This document shows, piece by piece, positions 16,789 through 25,912 of a stretch of 64,000 nucleotides of DNA. Under the pieces are notes generated by a model that worked only from the letters and a program-made list of their open reading frames with translations, was not told the DNA's origin and did no database searches. The stretch is from Chloroflexota bacterium (GTDB taxonomy: Bacteria > Chloroflexota > UBA6077 > FW602-bin22 > JACPRP01): positions 1 through 64,000 of the forward strand of contig JAMCWX010000061.1 in the NCBI GenBank assembly GCA_023480885.1. Direction: 5' to 3'. Both the position numbers and the translations under genes were made by a program. Within the stretch, counting starts at the first letter, position 1. Each line of letters opens with the position of its first letter.

Positions 16789-18030
16789 ATGAACTTAGTA
16801 GAGAGCTTGCGCGTTGCCCTTAGATCGCTGGCAGCTAACAAACTGCGTACAGCTTTGACCATGCTCGGCATGATTATCGGCGTCGGCGCCGTTATCGCCC
16901 TGATGTCCGTAGGCAAGGGAGCACAAGAGATGGTCACCTCGCGAATCCAGGGGATGGGCACTAACCTCCTCTTCGTTACTCCTGGCAACCAGAACCAGGG
17001 AGGAATACGAATGGGGCAGGGTACGGCACCTACTCTCACGCTTGAAGATGCCGACGCTATCGCCGATCCACTGAACGTTCCTGCGGCCGCAGCCGTTGCG
17101 CCTGAAGCGCAGTCCTTTGCCCAGGTCATAGCGGGTCCGCAAAACACATTTACGCGCGTAATTGGAACGACCCCTCCCTTTGAGGACGTGCGGAATTTCC
17201 ACGTGGCGACGGGAGATTTCATTTCTAAGCAGAACCTCGATGCACGCTCGACCGTAGCCGTGCTGGGTAGCAACGTCGCCCAGACTTTGTTCGGCGACAT
17301 GGATCCCATCGGCCAGAACATTCGGATAGGCATTGCAACCTTTCGCGTCATCGGCGTAATGGAGACTAAAGGGTCGCAGGCGATGGGCAACCAGGACGAT
17401 GTCGTCATCGTACCGATTACGACATTGCTGCAAAGGTTGTCGAACCAGCGTGCTGTGAGGGGTGGGCGAAATGTCAACACCATCTATGTCCAGGTAGCGG
17501 ACAATAAGCTGATGGATGCCGCGGTTCAACAGATAGGTGATCTCCTCCGCCAGCGCCATCGCACCGCGCAGGATGATTTCACCATTCGAAGCCAGGACGA
17601 TTTGCTCTCGACCGCCAACCAGATAACAGGCGTCATGACGCTGCTGCTTGGAGCCATCGCGGGCATCTCGCTCGTCGTCGGTGGCATAGGGATCATGAAC
17701 ATTATGCTCGTCTCCGTCACCGAGCGTACGCGGGAGATAGGAATTCGTAAAGCCGTGGGCGCTAAACGGCGGGACGTGCTGGTGCAATTCATGATTGAGG
17801 CTGTAGTGGTCAGCGTGGTCGGAGGCATCGTGGGTATCCTGTTGGGGACGGGCCTGTCCGCTCTGATCAGCAGGATCAATATGGGTGGTCAGGCAATCAA
17901 CACTGTGGTCTCAGGCGATGCGGTGGCGCTTGCCGTTGGGGTTTCGGCAGCAATCGGCATTTTCTTCGGCATCTACCCGGCAACCAAAGCCGCCAGCTTG
18001 AACCCAATCGAGGCTTTGCGCTACGAATAG
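16789..18030 (+). CDS. MacB-type ABC transporter permease
   Basis: A 413-residue membrane subunit with MacB architecture: one N-terminal membrane helix after NLVESLRVALRSLAANKLRT, an extracytoplasmic MacB core domain of about 230 residues, and three C-terminal membrane helices forming the FtsX domain. The coupling segment ERTREIGIRKAVGAKRRDVL and the closing TKAASLNPIEALRYE are strongly conserved in the family. Together with the adaptor and ATPase it makes a complete adaptor-ATPase-permease set. No TolC-like outer-membrane channel is present, consistent with a single-membrane cell. Export of a peptide, lipid or antibiotic is possible; the substrate is unknown. Confidence 0.92.
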   Translation: MNLVESLRVALRSLAANKLRTALTMLGMIIGVGAVIALMSVGKGAQEMVTSRIQGMGTNLLFVTPGNQNQGGIRMGQGTAPTLTLEDADAIADPLNVPAAAAVAPEAQSFAQVIAGPQNTFTRVIGTTPPFEDVRNFHVATGDFISKQNLDARSTVAVLGSNVAQTLFGDMDPIGQNIRIGIATFRVIGVMETKGSQAMGNQDDVVIVPITTLLQRLSNQRAVRGGRNVNTIYVQVADNKLMDAAVQQIGDLLRQRHRTAQDDFTIRSQDDLLSTANQITGVMTLLLGAIAGISLVVGGIGIMNIMLVSVTERTREIGIRKAVGAKRRDVLVQFMIEAVVVSVVGGIVGILLGTGLSALISRINMGGQAINTVVSGDAVALAVGVSAAIGIFFGIYPATKAASLNPIEALRYE

Positions 18031-18077
18031 CCTGGTCCACAGGAGAAGACTCGATTCCGTACGGGAAGGACGCAGCA

Positions 18078-18890
18078 ATGAGAATAAGCTTCACAGTAAT
18101 GCTAATCGGAGTGATAATTGTCGGTCTGGCCGCCGGTGTAGGGGCAGGATACTTTCAAGCGACTTCCAGCAACTCGGTAGCCGCTGCCGCATCCGCAGCA
18201 AACGGTGCTCGCGCCGCCTCGTTCCAATCAGGCTCATCTCAACAGACAATGGGCCGACCTGTAATGGGCGCTGTTGACAAGGTCGGGACACAGGACTTCA
18301 CATTGAAAGAGGAGGCAGGCTCGACGGCGGTGACGATACGGGTAAATGACCAGACCAGTATCAGGAAGCAGGCTGAAGGCAGCGTCGCCGATATCAAGAA
18401 AGGTGACAGAATAGTCGTACGCGGTGACTCTGGACAGGATGGTGCTCTGAATGCGTCGAACATTCAGATAATGCCTGCCGATGCTGGCAACGCCATGTCT
18501 CAAGCGGGGAGCGAGCAGCAGCGGCAGGGCGGCCCGGCAGGAGGTGCCGGCCAGCGTCGACAAGGCGGCTCACCCAAAGGTGGCGCCAATTCCGGCGGCG
18601 CCCAGGCCGGCAACTTTATGATGGCTACAGTTGATAGCGTCGACGGCAACACGATCACGGTCACGCCACTGGCAGGCATGATGGGGCAGGCTTCGTCACA
18701 GACCTCGCCCCAGAAAGTTGTTATTTCCGACAAGACCAGCATCGCTAAGACTGTAGACGGCACCTTCCAGGACATAAAGGCGGGTGAGGGTGTCGTGGTC
18801 AGAGGCCCACGAGGTGCTGACGGCGTAGTGGTCGCTACGAATATCGATATCACGCCTCCGGGCGCGTCGATGAGAGAACGGCGCCAGTAG
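18078..18890 (+). CDS. Membrane-anchored protein with two DUF5666 domains
   Basis: A 270-residue protein with an N-terminal membrane helix (residues about 6-26) and two DUF5666-type beta domains, near residues 56-134 and 175-262. Both show the pattern 'G-x-V-D-x-V..F/I-T-V' then 'TSIxK...G..DIKxGxxVVVRG'. A Gln/Gly-rich linker (residues about 140-172) separates them. DUF5666 proteins are extracytoplasmic with unknown role. The gene starts 47 bases after the MacB permease stop, so it probably belongs to the same transcript and may modulate or receive the exported substrate (inference). Confidence 0.82.
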   Translation: MRISFTVMLIGVIIVGLAAGVGAGYFQATSSNSVAAAASAANGARAASFQSGSSQQTMGRPVMGAVDKVGTQDFTLKEEAGSTAVTIRVNDQTSIRKQAEGSVADIKKGDRIVVRGDSGQDGALNASNIQIMPADAGNAMSQAGSEQQRQGGPAGGAGQRRQGGSPKGGANSGGAQAGNFMMATVDSVDGNTITVTPLAGMMGQASSQTSPQKVVISDKTSIAKTVDGTFQDIKAGEGVVVRGPRGADGVVVATNIDITPPGASMRERRQ

Positions 18891-18959
18891 GGGCTGGCAA
18901 GATAGTTGCGAAGAGTAGTCTTGTGGCTTTTGTGGCTATTGAGCTCGGGGAGGAGAACG

Positions 18960-20495
18960 TTGAAACTCTCAGCCAAGCTTGTGATCTGGGCGATGCTGTT
19001 AGGTTTGTTTGCGCTCACGCCATTGCAGGCCAGCGCGGCTCCGCGTCGCACTTTTCCCGAAACCAATCACGCGGTGAGCGATGATTTCCTGGCATTCTTC
19101 GACAGCCACGGCGGGCTGGATATCTTCGGCTATCCCGTGACCGACGAGATCGTCGAGGGCGGCCGCACCGTGCAATACTTTCAGCGCGCGAGGATGGAGC
19201 TCTGGCCGGAGAATCCCTGGCCCTACCGGGTGCAACTGGGATTGCTCGGCGTCGCGCTGGGTAAAGGACAGCCAGGGCTCGAAGTGCAGCCAGCTAGCCT
19301 CCCCGCGGATGCGCGGTACTTTCCCGAGACCCGGCATACGCTTGCTCCTCCCTTCAAGAATTTCTGGGAGCGCCACGGAGGCCTGGATGTCTTCGGCTAT
19401 CCCATTTCAGAGCAAATAACCGAAAGCGGTCTTACCGTCCAGTACTTCCAGCGCGCCCGCCTTGAATGGCATCCTGAGAATCCCGCGCCCTATCAGATTC
19501 AGCTTGGGCTTCTAGGCGATGCCTACATAGCGGCCAATGGAATCAAGCCGGACGCTGGGAGCGCTGAGGCAACATCGCCCCCAACAGCCAGCGTCTCCAA
19601 TGCGGCAGCAAACTCGACCTCTGCCTCCGCGGCGACTAACAGCGCGGGAACCATCGTCTTCCAGACGGCCAGTGGTGGGGCTATTCAATTGACGAACGCC
19701 AACGGCGGCGCGCCCACGGTCATCGGCACGGGCATAGATCCGGCCTGGTCACCCGATGGAACCCGCGTTGCCTATGCCCAGTGGGACTATCCAGCCGGAA
19801 TCTACGTTATGAACGAGGATGGCAGCGAGAAGGGGCTTCTTTACGCCGCACAGGGAGCCAGGGCGCCGGCCTGGTCGCCGGATGGTAGCAAGATCGCCTT
19901 TGTCCAGCCTTTCAAAGGTTGGTTTACAAGACGCGTGGGCAGAGGGACCGACACAGTCCCTCAGGACTACTGGGGAATCAAGGTGCTGAACCTGGCCGAC
20001 GGCAAGGTCACAGACCTGCCGTTCCTGGATTCGGCTCAGCAATCGCCTCAGCCTCAAAGTTTCTCCCCATCGTGGGCCCCCGATAGCAAGCAAGTTGTTT
20101 TCCACGGTGTAGGGGGACTATACATAACGTCAGACGGCGGAGATGTCGAGCTCATCCCTAACACGGATACTCGTTTTGCTTCTCCGGCGTGGTCGCCCGA
20201 TGGGCAGTTGATTGCCTTCATGTACAAGGAGCACGATCACTGGGAGATAGGCGTCATCAGTCCGCGGGGCGCTGGCTTCAAACTGCTCACGAGCAGCCCG
20301 CCATTCACTACGCCAGCTAATAACGTCGCGCCGGCGTGGTCGCCTGATGGGAGCAAGATAGCCTTTGTCTCAGACAGAGATGGTAGCTGGAAGCTATACC
20401 TGATGGACGCGGATGGCCGCAACCAGCGGAAGCTTGGCGACACGCGGGTTTCCTACGAGTGGGCAAATGAAAGGGTTCTTTCGTGGACGAAGTGA
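18960..20495 (+). CDS. Secreted protein with FGYP repeats and a PD40 beta-propeller
   Basis: A 511-residue exported protein. The TTG at 18960 is preceded by GGGAGGAG and gives a good signal peptide (KLSAKLVIWAMLLGLFAL...ASA). Two tandem repeats of about 75 residues follow; each runs FPET..H..., then GGLD(I/V)FGYP, TVQYFQRAR and an aromatic/proline end. This repeat type is frequent in Chloroflexota secreted proteins. After a Ser/Ala/Thr-rich linker, five PD40 (WD40-like, TolB-like) blades carry the motif [PS]xWSPD. It probably binds a polymer or protein outside the cell. It follows the DUF5666 gene by 69 bases and ends 4 bases from the convergent pfkA. Confidence 0.85.
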   Translation: MKLSAKLVIWAMLLGLFALTPLQASAAPRRTFPETNHAVSDDFLAFFDSHGGLDIFGYPVTDEIVEGGRTVQYFQRARMELWPENPWPYRVQLGLLGVALGKGQPGLEVQPASLPADARYFPETRHTLAPPFKNFWERHGGLDVFGYPISEQITESGLTVQYFQRARLEWHPENPAPYQIQLGLLGDAYIAANGIKPDAGSAEATSPPTASVSNAAANSTSASAATNSAGTIVFQTASGGAIQLTNANGGAPTVIGTGIDPAWSPDGTRVAYAQWDYPAGIYVMNEDGSEKGLLYAAQGARAPAWSPDGSKIAFVQPFKGWFTRRVGRGTDTVPQDYWGIKVLNLADGKVTDLPFLDSAQQSPQPQSFSPSWAPDSKQVVFHGVGGLYITSDGGDVELIPNTDTRFASPAWSPDGQLIAFMYKEHDHWEIGVISPRGAGFKLLTSSPPFTTPANNVAPAWSPDGSKIAFVSDRDGSWKLYLMDADGRNQRKLGDTRVSYEWANERVLSWTK

Positions 20496-20499
20496 GGGC

Positions 20500-21594
20500 C
20501 TAGCCCAGAACCACTCCCAGCCCCTTAGCCGTTCTGACCAGTTCGCCGTCAGTATCTACGCGCTTCGTCTGTCTCACGGCGTCGGCAAGCGTGACCGTCG
20601 TGATTTGTGCTCCGCGCAGGGCTACCATAACGCCCAGATTTCCTTCAGCGACGGCACGCACGGCCGCCACTCCGAATCTGGTCCCCAGGATGCGATCGAA
20701 CGGTGTAGGCGATCCTCCACGCTGGAGGTGTCCGAGCACCGTGCATCGCGCTTCTGCGCCGCAAAGCTCCGCGATTTGTCTGGCAACCGCGTTGCCTATT
20801 CCCCCAAGGTGAGATTGCCTCAACGCGTCTCCCTTATCCTGATACACGGGCTGCCCGCCCCGTGGTGCGGCTCCTTCGGCGGCAACAATTATGCTGAACT
20901 TGCGACCAGTGCGATCTCTCTCTCGAATCTTCTCGCAGACGCTGTTGATGTCGAAGGGCAGTTCTGGAATGAGAATGACGTCAGCGCCACCTGCTATGCC
21001 TGCGTGGAGCGCAATCCACCCGGCGTTTCGCCCCATTACCTCGACGATCATCACTCGATGGTGGCTCTCGGCGGTTGTGTGCAGCTTATCAATGGCTTCG
21101 GTTGCCGTCACCAGCGCGGTGTCAAAGCCGAAAGTGACGTCAGTGGCGGAGATATCGTTGTCGATGGTCTTTGGCACGCCGACGATGGGTGCGCCCAGGT
21201 CGGCCAGGTCCTTCGCTGCCCCCAGCGTGCCGTCGCCGCCTACGACGACCAAAGCGTCTAACCTCAGGTCCTTGATGGCGTTCAGCACTTCGTCCGAGGC
21301 GTCGTAAATCACGGTCTCACCGTTGCGCTGCGCGCAACGAGCGAAGGGATTGCCGTGATTGGCAGTGCCTAAGATTGTGCCGCCCCTAGGCAGAATGCCG
21401 CGCACATCGTCGATCCCAAGAGGGCAAACTTTGTCTTGTTCGAGCAGCCCGTCGAACCCGTCCTCGATGCCAATGACACGCCAGCCGTACTCGCCGACCG
21501 CGGTCTTGACCACGGCCCGAATCACGGCGTTCAACCCTGGACAATCACCACCACCGGTGAGAATACCGACGTTAGCCACGGCTTTCGCTGCCAT
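20500..21594 (-). CDS. pfkA: 6-phosphofructokinase
   Basis: A 364-residue phosphofructokinase of the PfkA superfamily. It phosphorylates fructose 6-phosphate in glycolysis. Motifs: GGGDCPGLNAVIRA near residue 14, GGDGTLGAAK at 119, PKTIDND at 141 (catalytic Asp in TIDND), and MGRNAGWIALHAGIAGGAD. The phosphate-donor determinants are mixed: G122 in GGDG is the ATP-type residue, while K142 in PKTIDND is the residue seen in PPi enzymes and in 'group III' ATP enzymes. ATP use is more likely but not settled. It is longer than the 320-residue E. coli type, fitting the group III clade. The gene is convergent with the propeller gene. Confidence 0.93.
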   Translation of the reverse strand: MAAKAVANVGILTGGGDCPGLNAVIRAVVKTAVGEYGWRVIGIEDGFDGLLEQDKVCPLGIDDVRGILPRGGTILGTANHGNPFARCAQRNGETVIYDASDEVLNAIKDLRLDALVVVGGDGTLGAAKDLADLGAPIVGVPKTIDNDISATDVTFGFDTALVTATEAIDKLHTTAESHHRVMIVEVMGRNAGWIALHAGIAGGADVILIPELPFDINSVCEKIRERDRTGRKFSIIVAAEGAAPRGGQPVYQDKGDALRQSHLGGIGNAVARQIAELCGAEARCTVLGHLQRGGSPTPFDRILGTRFGVAAVRAVAEGNLGVMVALRGAQITTVTLADAVRQTKRVDTDGELVRTAKGLGVVLG

Positions 21595-21686
21595 CCCTTC
21601 CTCCTATCGTCAGATCAGACCATTGGCCTTTCATTCCACGGCAGGGTATTCCTGGCCGTTGTCGTCGCGCAACACCACGAGATCCT

Positions 21687-22856
21687 TCACAAAAGGGGAG
21701 ATGAGTCCGTCAGGGTTTCGGCGGCGATGATCTTGCCGTGCCTGACGTAGGCACGGGGAACTCGCGCGCTAACCGCGCACGTGATCTCGTAGTTGATTGT
21801 GCCTAGCTGCCTTGCGATCTCGTCGGCCGTTATCTCACCATCGCCCTGTCTTCCGATGACGACGACTTCGTCACCCTGCTGAACGTTTGGAACGCTGCTG
21901 ACATCGACGACACACTGGTCCATGCAGACTCGGCCGACAATGGGCACGCGATGGCCTCTCACAAGGACGCTTCCTTCGTTGGAATGCGCGCGTGACAGGC
22001 CGTCCGCGTAGCCGATAGAGATGGCAGCGAGGGTGCTGTGTGACCGAGTGGTGTAAGTGCGCCCGTAACTAACGCTCACTCCTTCGGGAATTTGGCGGAC
22101 GCGGCTCACCTGAGTCTTCAACGACATAACGGGACGTAGTTTCACCCTTCGGTTCACGTGCTCGGAAGGATACAGGCCGTAAATGCTGATGCCGCAGCGC
22201 ACCATATCCATCCAGCTTTCAGGTAAGTCCAGTGTAGCTCCGCTGTTTGCGGCGTGGCGCAGCGAGATGCGAATCCCTTCATCCTCAAAACGTTTCAACG
22301 TGTCCCGGTACGCTCTTAGCTGCTGATGAACGTAGCTCTTGTCCGTCTCATCCGCGGTGGCAAAGTGGGTGTACAGGCCTTCAAGCCGCAGGTTAGGAAG
22401 CGTCAGGAGCCCTCTGGCAAAATCCAGGATTTCGTGAGGCAGCAGTCCATAACGGGTTAACCCCGTGTCCACCTTGACATGCACGGGGGTGACGACGCCT
22501 TGAGCCGAAGAGATGGCCGAGAGAGCAAGCGCGAGTTGACGGGTGTTGACAGTGGGGGTCAAACGGTGGGAGACGATTGTCTCTGCCTCCCATGGCGGCA
22601 CGTAGCCAAAGACGAGAATCGGGCAAGCAAATCCTGCTTGGCGCAGCTGAACACCCTCGTCGGTGCAAGCGACGCCAAGCCACTTCGCGCCGTTTTCCAG
22701 CGCGGTTTTGGCAACCATCACAGCGCCGTGCCCGTAGGCGTTAGCCTTCACTACTGCCAGAAGTTCAGCGCTGCCGATAAGCTGCTTCAACTCCCGTACG
22801 TTGTGGGCCACGGCGTCGAGGTCTATCTCTGCCCAGGTTGGCCTGCCTCGCCACAT
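21687..22856 (-). CDS. alr: Alanine racemase
   Basis: A 389-residue PLP enzyme that interconverts L- and D-alanine for peptidoglycan. The PLP lysine is K37 in AVVKANAYGHGA, and the catalytic tyrosine is Y264 in SVSYGRTY. The N-terminal TIM barrel and C-terminal beta domain (ISIGYADGLSR, VGRVCMDQ) are complete. It lies 37 bases downstream of the CBS-pair gene on the same strand, and mnmA, the CBS gene, alr and pfkA may be one leftward transcript. D-alanine synthesis implies a peptidoglycan-containing wall. Confidence 0.95.
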   Translation of the reverse strand: MWRGRPTWAEIDLDAVAHNVRELKQLIGSAELLAVVKANAYGHGAVMVAKTALENGAKWLGVACTDEGVQLRQAGFACPILVFGYVPPWEAETIVSHRLTPTVNTRQLALALSAISSAQGVVTPVHVKVDTGLTRYGLLPHEILDFARGLLTLPNLRLEGLYTHFATADETDKSYVHQQLRAYRDTLKRFEDEGIRISLRHAANSGATLDLPESWMDMVRCGISIYGLYPSEHVNRRVKLRPVMSLKTQVSRVRQIPEGVSVSYGRTYTTRSHSTLAAISIGYADGLSRAHSNEGSVLVRGHRVPIVGRVCMDQCVVDVSSVPNVQQGDEVVVIGRQGDGEITADEIARQLGTINYEITCAVSARVPRAYVRHGKIIAAETLTDSSPLL

Positions 22857-22893
22857 TCTTGTCTCCTGGCTACTGCTGATTCGCTTAGCGAAT

Positions 22894-23349
22894 CTATCCA
22901 GTCTCCTGCTGCACCAGCAAGCGGATCACGTCTGCGCGACTTACTATGCCCACGAGCTTGCCATTCTTGACGACTGGCACAGGGTTGACGTGCTTTTCGA
23001 ACATCAGCGTGGCAACTTCGGCCACGTCTGCGTCTGGCTTAACGGTTTTCACTTCCTTCGTCATTACATCGGCAGCCGTCGTGCCGAGCATCCGCCGCAG
23101 TTCTTCCTCGAAGTGGCGGGGGCTCTGCAAATAGATGCGAGCGTCGAGTATCTGTACGAACGTGGGGAAGTGCAGATAGGCGTTGCGCGCCACCAGGTCG
23201 GTCTCAGTGATAATGCCCACGACGCGACCGTCGACGACGACTGGCACGCCGCTTATGTCTTTGCCGACCATCAGCTTTGCGATCTCACTCACGCTGGTAT
23301 CGGGCGTGACCGCAATCACTTCTCTTGTCATTATGTCGGAAACTTTCAT
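22894..23349 (-). CDS. CBS-domain pair protein
   Basis: A 151-residue stand-alone Bateman module. The first CBS motif is DIMTREVIAVTPDTSVSEIA..GIITETDL, the second is DVMTKEVKTVKPDADVAEVA..GIVSRADVIRLL. A linker of about 25 residues (TFVQILDARIYLQSPRH) between them is of the HPP-like type. Such modules bind adenosine nucleotides and usually regulate a partner; the partner is unknown. The ATG at 23349 with GAGGTGG upstream is preferred over an open extension that overlaps mnmA. It lies 20 bases after the mnmA stop. Confidence 0.88.
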   Translation of the reverse strand: MKVSDIMTREVIAVTPDTSVSEIAKLMVGKDISGVPVVVDGRVVGIITETDLVARNAYLHFPTFVQILDARIYLQSPRHFEEELRRMLGTTAADVMTKEVKTVKPDADVAEVATLMFEKHVNPVPVVKNGKLVGIVSRADVIRLLVQQETG

Positions 23350-23369
23350 GAAATCCACCTCTGAACCTA

Positions 23370-24494
23370 TTATAACGTCAGGTTGGGAGGTGTGCAAACG
23401 GCAGCGTCGGAGAATGACACAATGGTTGCTCCTCCGACCAGGATATCCCCTCGATAGAAGACGACTGCCTGCCCTGGCGTTATGGCTCGCTGAGGCTCGC
23501 GGAAGCGCAAGCTGATAGTGTCGGCGTCTGTTTGCCACACCACCGCGTCTTCTTCCGGCATTTTGTACCGCACTTTGGCTTTAACCTCGAGCGGTTCGGG
23601 AATGCTCTCCTCGCTGACGAGGTTGAGGCGATTGGCAACCAGGGTTTCTCGATAGAGGGCGCTCTCGGGGCCCACGATGATCGCGTTCCTCTGCGCGTCG
23701 ATCTCGACCACGTAAAGCGGCTCCGGCGAGGCGATGCCGAGACCTCTCCTCTGGCCAATCGTGTAGAAAATGATCCCCCGGTGCTGGCCAAGTTCATGGC
23801 CGTGGATATCGATGATAGGACCTGGCTTGGCAGCATCGGGAACGTAGCCCGTCAGGAAGATGCCGTAGTCCCTCTGGGTGACGAAGCAGATTTCCTGGCT
23901 TTCGGCCTTAAAGGCCACGGGCAGGCCTCGCTCCAGGGCCATCTGACGCGCCTGGGTCTTTAAGTAATCTCCTAGCGGCAGCAAGGTATGCCGCAACTGC
24001 TCCTGCTTGAGCACGTAAAGGACGTAGGTCTGGTCCTTGGTGAGGTCGCGAGCCTTGCGTAGGACATAACGCCCTCGCTGGGGATCGTGCTGCACCCTGG
24101 CGTAATGGCCGGTCGCGATGTATTTCGCGCCGAGTCCGAGCGCTTTTCTGAGCAGAGCGTCGAATTTTACGAACTCGTTGCAGCGAATGCACGGGTTCGG
24201 CGTGCGGCCTACCAGATATTCTCTGGCGAAGTCCTCTATGACGGCCTTCTCGAAGATTTCGCGGAAGTTCAGCACATAATGAGGTATTTCCAGCCTGTCG
24301 GCTACGCGGCGAGCGTCCTCGACGGCAGACAGCGAGCAGCAGGCATCAGGTCGCTCTAATGCCTCTTCAGACGTCAGCTTCGGCCAAATGTTCAAGGTTA
24401 TGCCGATAACCTCGTATCCTTGTTCCTTGAGCAGCGCCGCCGCGACGGAGCTGTCCACCCCACCGCTCATCGCCACGACTACCCTTTCGGCCAC
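23370..24494 (-). CDS. mnmA: tRNA-specific 2-thiouridylase
   Basis: A 374-residue enzyme that thiolates U34 of tRNAs for Lys, Glu and Gln. The PP-loop is SGGVDSS at residues 10-16. The catalytic cysteine pair is C102 (in TPNPCIRC) and C203 (in SQEICFV). The central segment KARDLTKDQTYVLY and the C-terminal barrel (YTIGQRRGLGIA, KVRYKMPEEDAVV) are intact. Full length and ordinary. First gene of a likely leftward run with the CBS-pair gene, alr and pfkA. Its start faces the divergent histidine phosphatase promoter. Confidence 0.95.
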   Translation of the reverse strand: MAERVVVAMSGGVDSSVAAALLKEQGYEVIGITLNIWPKLTSEEALERPDACCSLSAVEDARRVADRLEIPHYVLNFREIFEKAVIEDFAREYLVGRTPNPCIRCNEFVKFDALLRKALGLGAKYIATGHYARVQHDPQRGRYVLRKARDLTKDQTYVLYVLKQEQLRHTLLPLGDYLKTQARQMALERGLPVAFKAESQEICFVTQRDYGIFLTGYVPDAAKPGPIIDIHGHELGQHRGIIFYTIGQRRGLGIASPEPLYVVEIDAQRNAIIVGPESALYRETLVANRLNLVSEESIPEPLEVKAKVRYKMPEEDAVVWQTDADTISLRFREPQRAITPGQAVVFYRGDILVGGATIVSFSDAAVCTPPNLTL

Positions 24495-24559
24495 GTTAGG
24501 TTCTCCAAGTTGAAGGTCACTCGACTATACAGCAAGATGCTGACCAGGGTCAACTGCGT

Positions 24560-24587
24560 TTGACTTTTTGCTAATGTGCAGTACAAT
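24560..24587 (+). promoter_or_regulatory. Promoter of the histidine phosphatase gene
   Basis: TTGACT (24560-24565) and TACAAT (24582-24587) are separated by 16 bases. The predicted start of transcription near 24594 lies downstream of the GTG at 24576, which supports the TTG at 24612 as the true start of translation. Confidence 0.55.
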
Positions 24588-24611
24588 ATGTTAGGTATGC
24601 GGAGGAGTGGA

Positions 24612-25235
24612 TTGACTAGGTTCTACCTTGTTCGGCACGGTCAAACGGAATGGAACCGCATCGAGCGATTCCGCGGAAGAGTAGATATCCCACTGAATGC
24701 GACAGGCGTGGCGCAGGCGCAGGCGGCTGCGGAAAGCCTTGTCGGTAAAGGCATTTCGGCGATATTCAGCAGCCCACTCGGCCGCGCGCTGAAGACGGCG
24801 GAAATCATCGGCGCGAGGCTGGGATTGCCAGTGGAGAAGCTAGATGGTCTCGTGGATATGGACTATGGCGAGTGGCAAGGATTGACGCCAGATGAGGTAG
24901 CGCAAGAGTACTCTTCACCGCTTGATTTGTGGCTCAAGCATCCCGAACAGGCGCGGATTCCTTCGGGGGAGAGTCTGGATGATGTGAGGAACCGGGTTCT
25001 GGCGGCTGTCTATGATCTTGCGTCCCCCCATCCTGAGCGCCCCCTGCTTCTGTCATCCCACAAGGTCGTCTGCAAGGTTTTGCTCTGCGCCGTTCTCGGT
25101 CTCGACAACTCGCACTTCTGGCAAATCGAACAGGACAACACGGCCATCAGCGTCTTCGACTACAATCCGAAAATGGGTTTCAGTGTGTCGCTGGTCAACG
25201 ACACTTGCCATTTACGAAGCCTGCCTTCGGCCTAG
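24612..25235 (+). CDS. Histidine phosphatase (phosphoglycerate mutase-like) family protein
   Basis: A 207-residue protein of the histidine phosphatase superfamily. The catalytic RHG is residues 8-10 (FYLVRHGQTEWN), followed by RFRGRVDIPLNATG, SSPLGRALKTAEI and DMDYGEWQG (acid residue); the second catalytic His is in LLSSHKVVCKVLL. Candidate substrates include alpha-ribazole phosphate, phosphoglycerate or other phosphomonoesters, and sequence alone does not decide. The TTG start has GGAGGAG just upstream. Its stop overlaps the stop of the convergent DUF3786 gene by 4 bases. Confidence 0.9.
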   Translation: MTRFYLVRHGQTEWNRIERFRGRVDIPLNATGVAQAQAAAESLVGKGISAIFSSPLGRALKTAEIIGARLGLPVEKLDGLVDMDYGEWQGLTPDEVAQEYSSPLDLWLKHPEQARIPSGESLDDVRNRVLAAVYDLASPHPERPLLLSSHKVVCKVLLCAVLGLDNSHFWQIEQDNTAISVFDYNPKMGFSVSLVNDTCHLRSLPSA

Positions 25236-25912
25236 TGATCGTGGTCGTGATGATCGTGATGCTCGTGCTGGGGGTCCTGGGTTAGAAGGCCTGCAGCGTA
25301 CAAAATCATATTGCACAACCTTCCTCCAAGGGTTGCCAGAGCGTCCGTGGGAAGGTAGTGGCTTGCGGACTCGTCGAAAAGCACTTTGGCCGCCGCCGGG
25401 AAATCCTCATCTCCAGACCAATAGACCATGGCGAGGGGCACGTAAGGCAAGGCCAGGAAACGATAGCTCAGGTCGCCCATGCTTTCTGGCGAACCTCGCA
25501 GCTTCCGACAGGCGATGGAGAGAGCCTCAAAGTCGTCGCCAAAAGCTTTAGCCAGCTTGTCCCCTGAATAACCCTGAAATGCCTTCTCGTATAGCATTCC
25601 GTTGGGCAGGTCTCTCAGAGCGATCCATTTGTTGGCTATCGGCCGTCCATTTGCTATGCGGAAGTAATGCGCGACAAGCGCCTGCATCCAGAGCGAACCC
25701 TCGTGGTGGTCGACGGCAGCCTCACGCACGACAAAGCTAGGGTAGGGAACGACGAAATGGCGTCCAAGCACGGTCAGGTCGAACCCTGGAATCTCGGTGT
25801 CAAACGTGGTTCCTGTATTCTTGGCCATCGTCGAGGGATCGACCTCGGCTAGCTGCTCTCTTATTCTTTCGACAAATGCGAGGAGCTCTCTCTCGCGCGC
25901 CGTGGTGGTCAT
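25232..25912 (-). CDS. DUF3786 protein with histidine-rich tail
   Basis: A 226-residue cytosolic protein. The body matches the DUF3786 pattern: MQALVAHYFRIANG then ANKWIALRDLPNG, YEKAFQGYSGDKLAKAFG, and the closing VYWSGDEDFPAAAKVLFDES with YLPTDALATLGG. The biochemical role of the family is unknown. The C-terminus ends in HEHHDHHDHDH, seven histidines in eleven residues, which suggests nickel, zinc or cobalt binding (inference). I chose the ATG at 25912, behind GGAGAG, rather than a TTG four codons upstream. It converges on the histidine phosphatase gene. Confidence 0.8.
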   Translation of the reverse strand: MTTTARERELLAFVERIREQLAEVDPSTMAKNTGTTFDTEIPGFDLTVLGRHFVVPYPSFVVREAAVDHHEGSLWMQALVAHYFRIANGRPIANKWIALRDLPNGMLYEKAFQGYSGDKLAKAFGDDFEALSIACRKLRGSPESMGDLSYRFLALPYVPLAMVYWSGDEDFPAAAKVLFDESASHYLPTDALATLGGRLCNMILYAAGLLTQDPQHEHHDHHDHDH

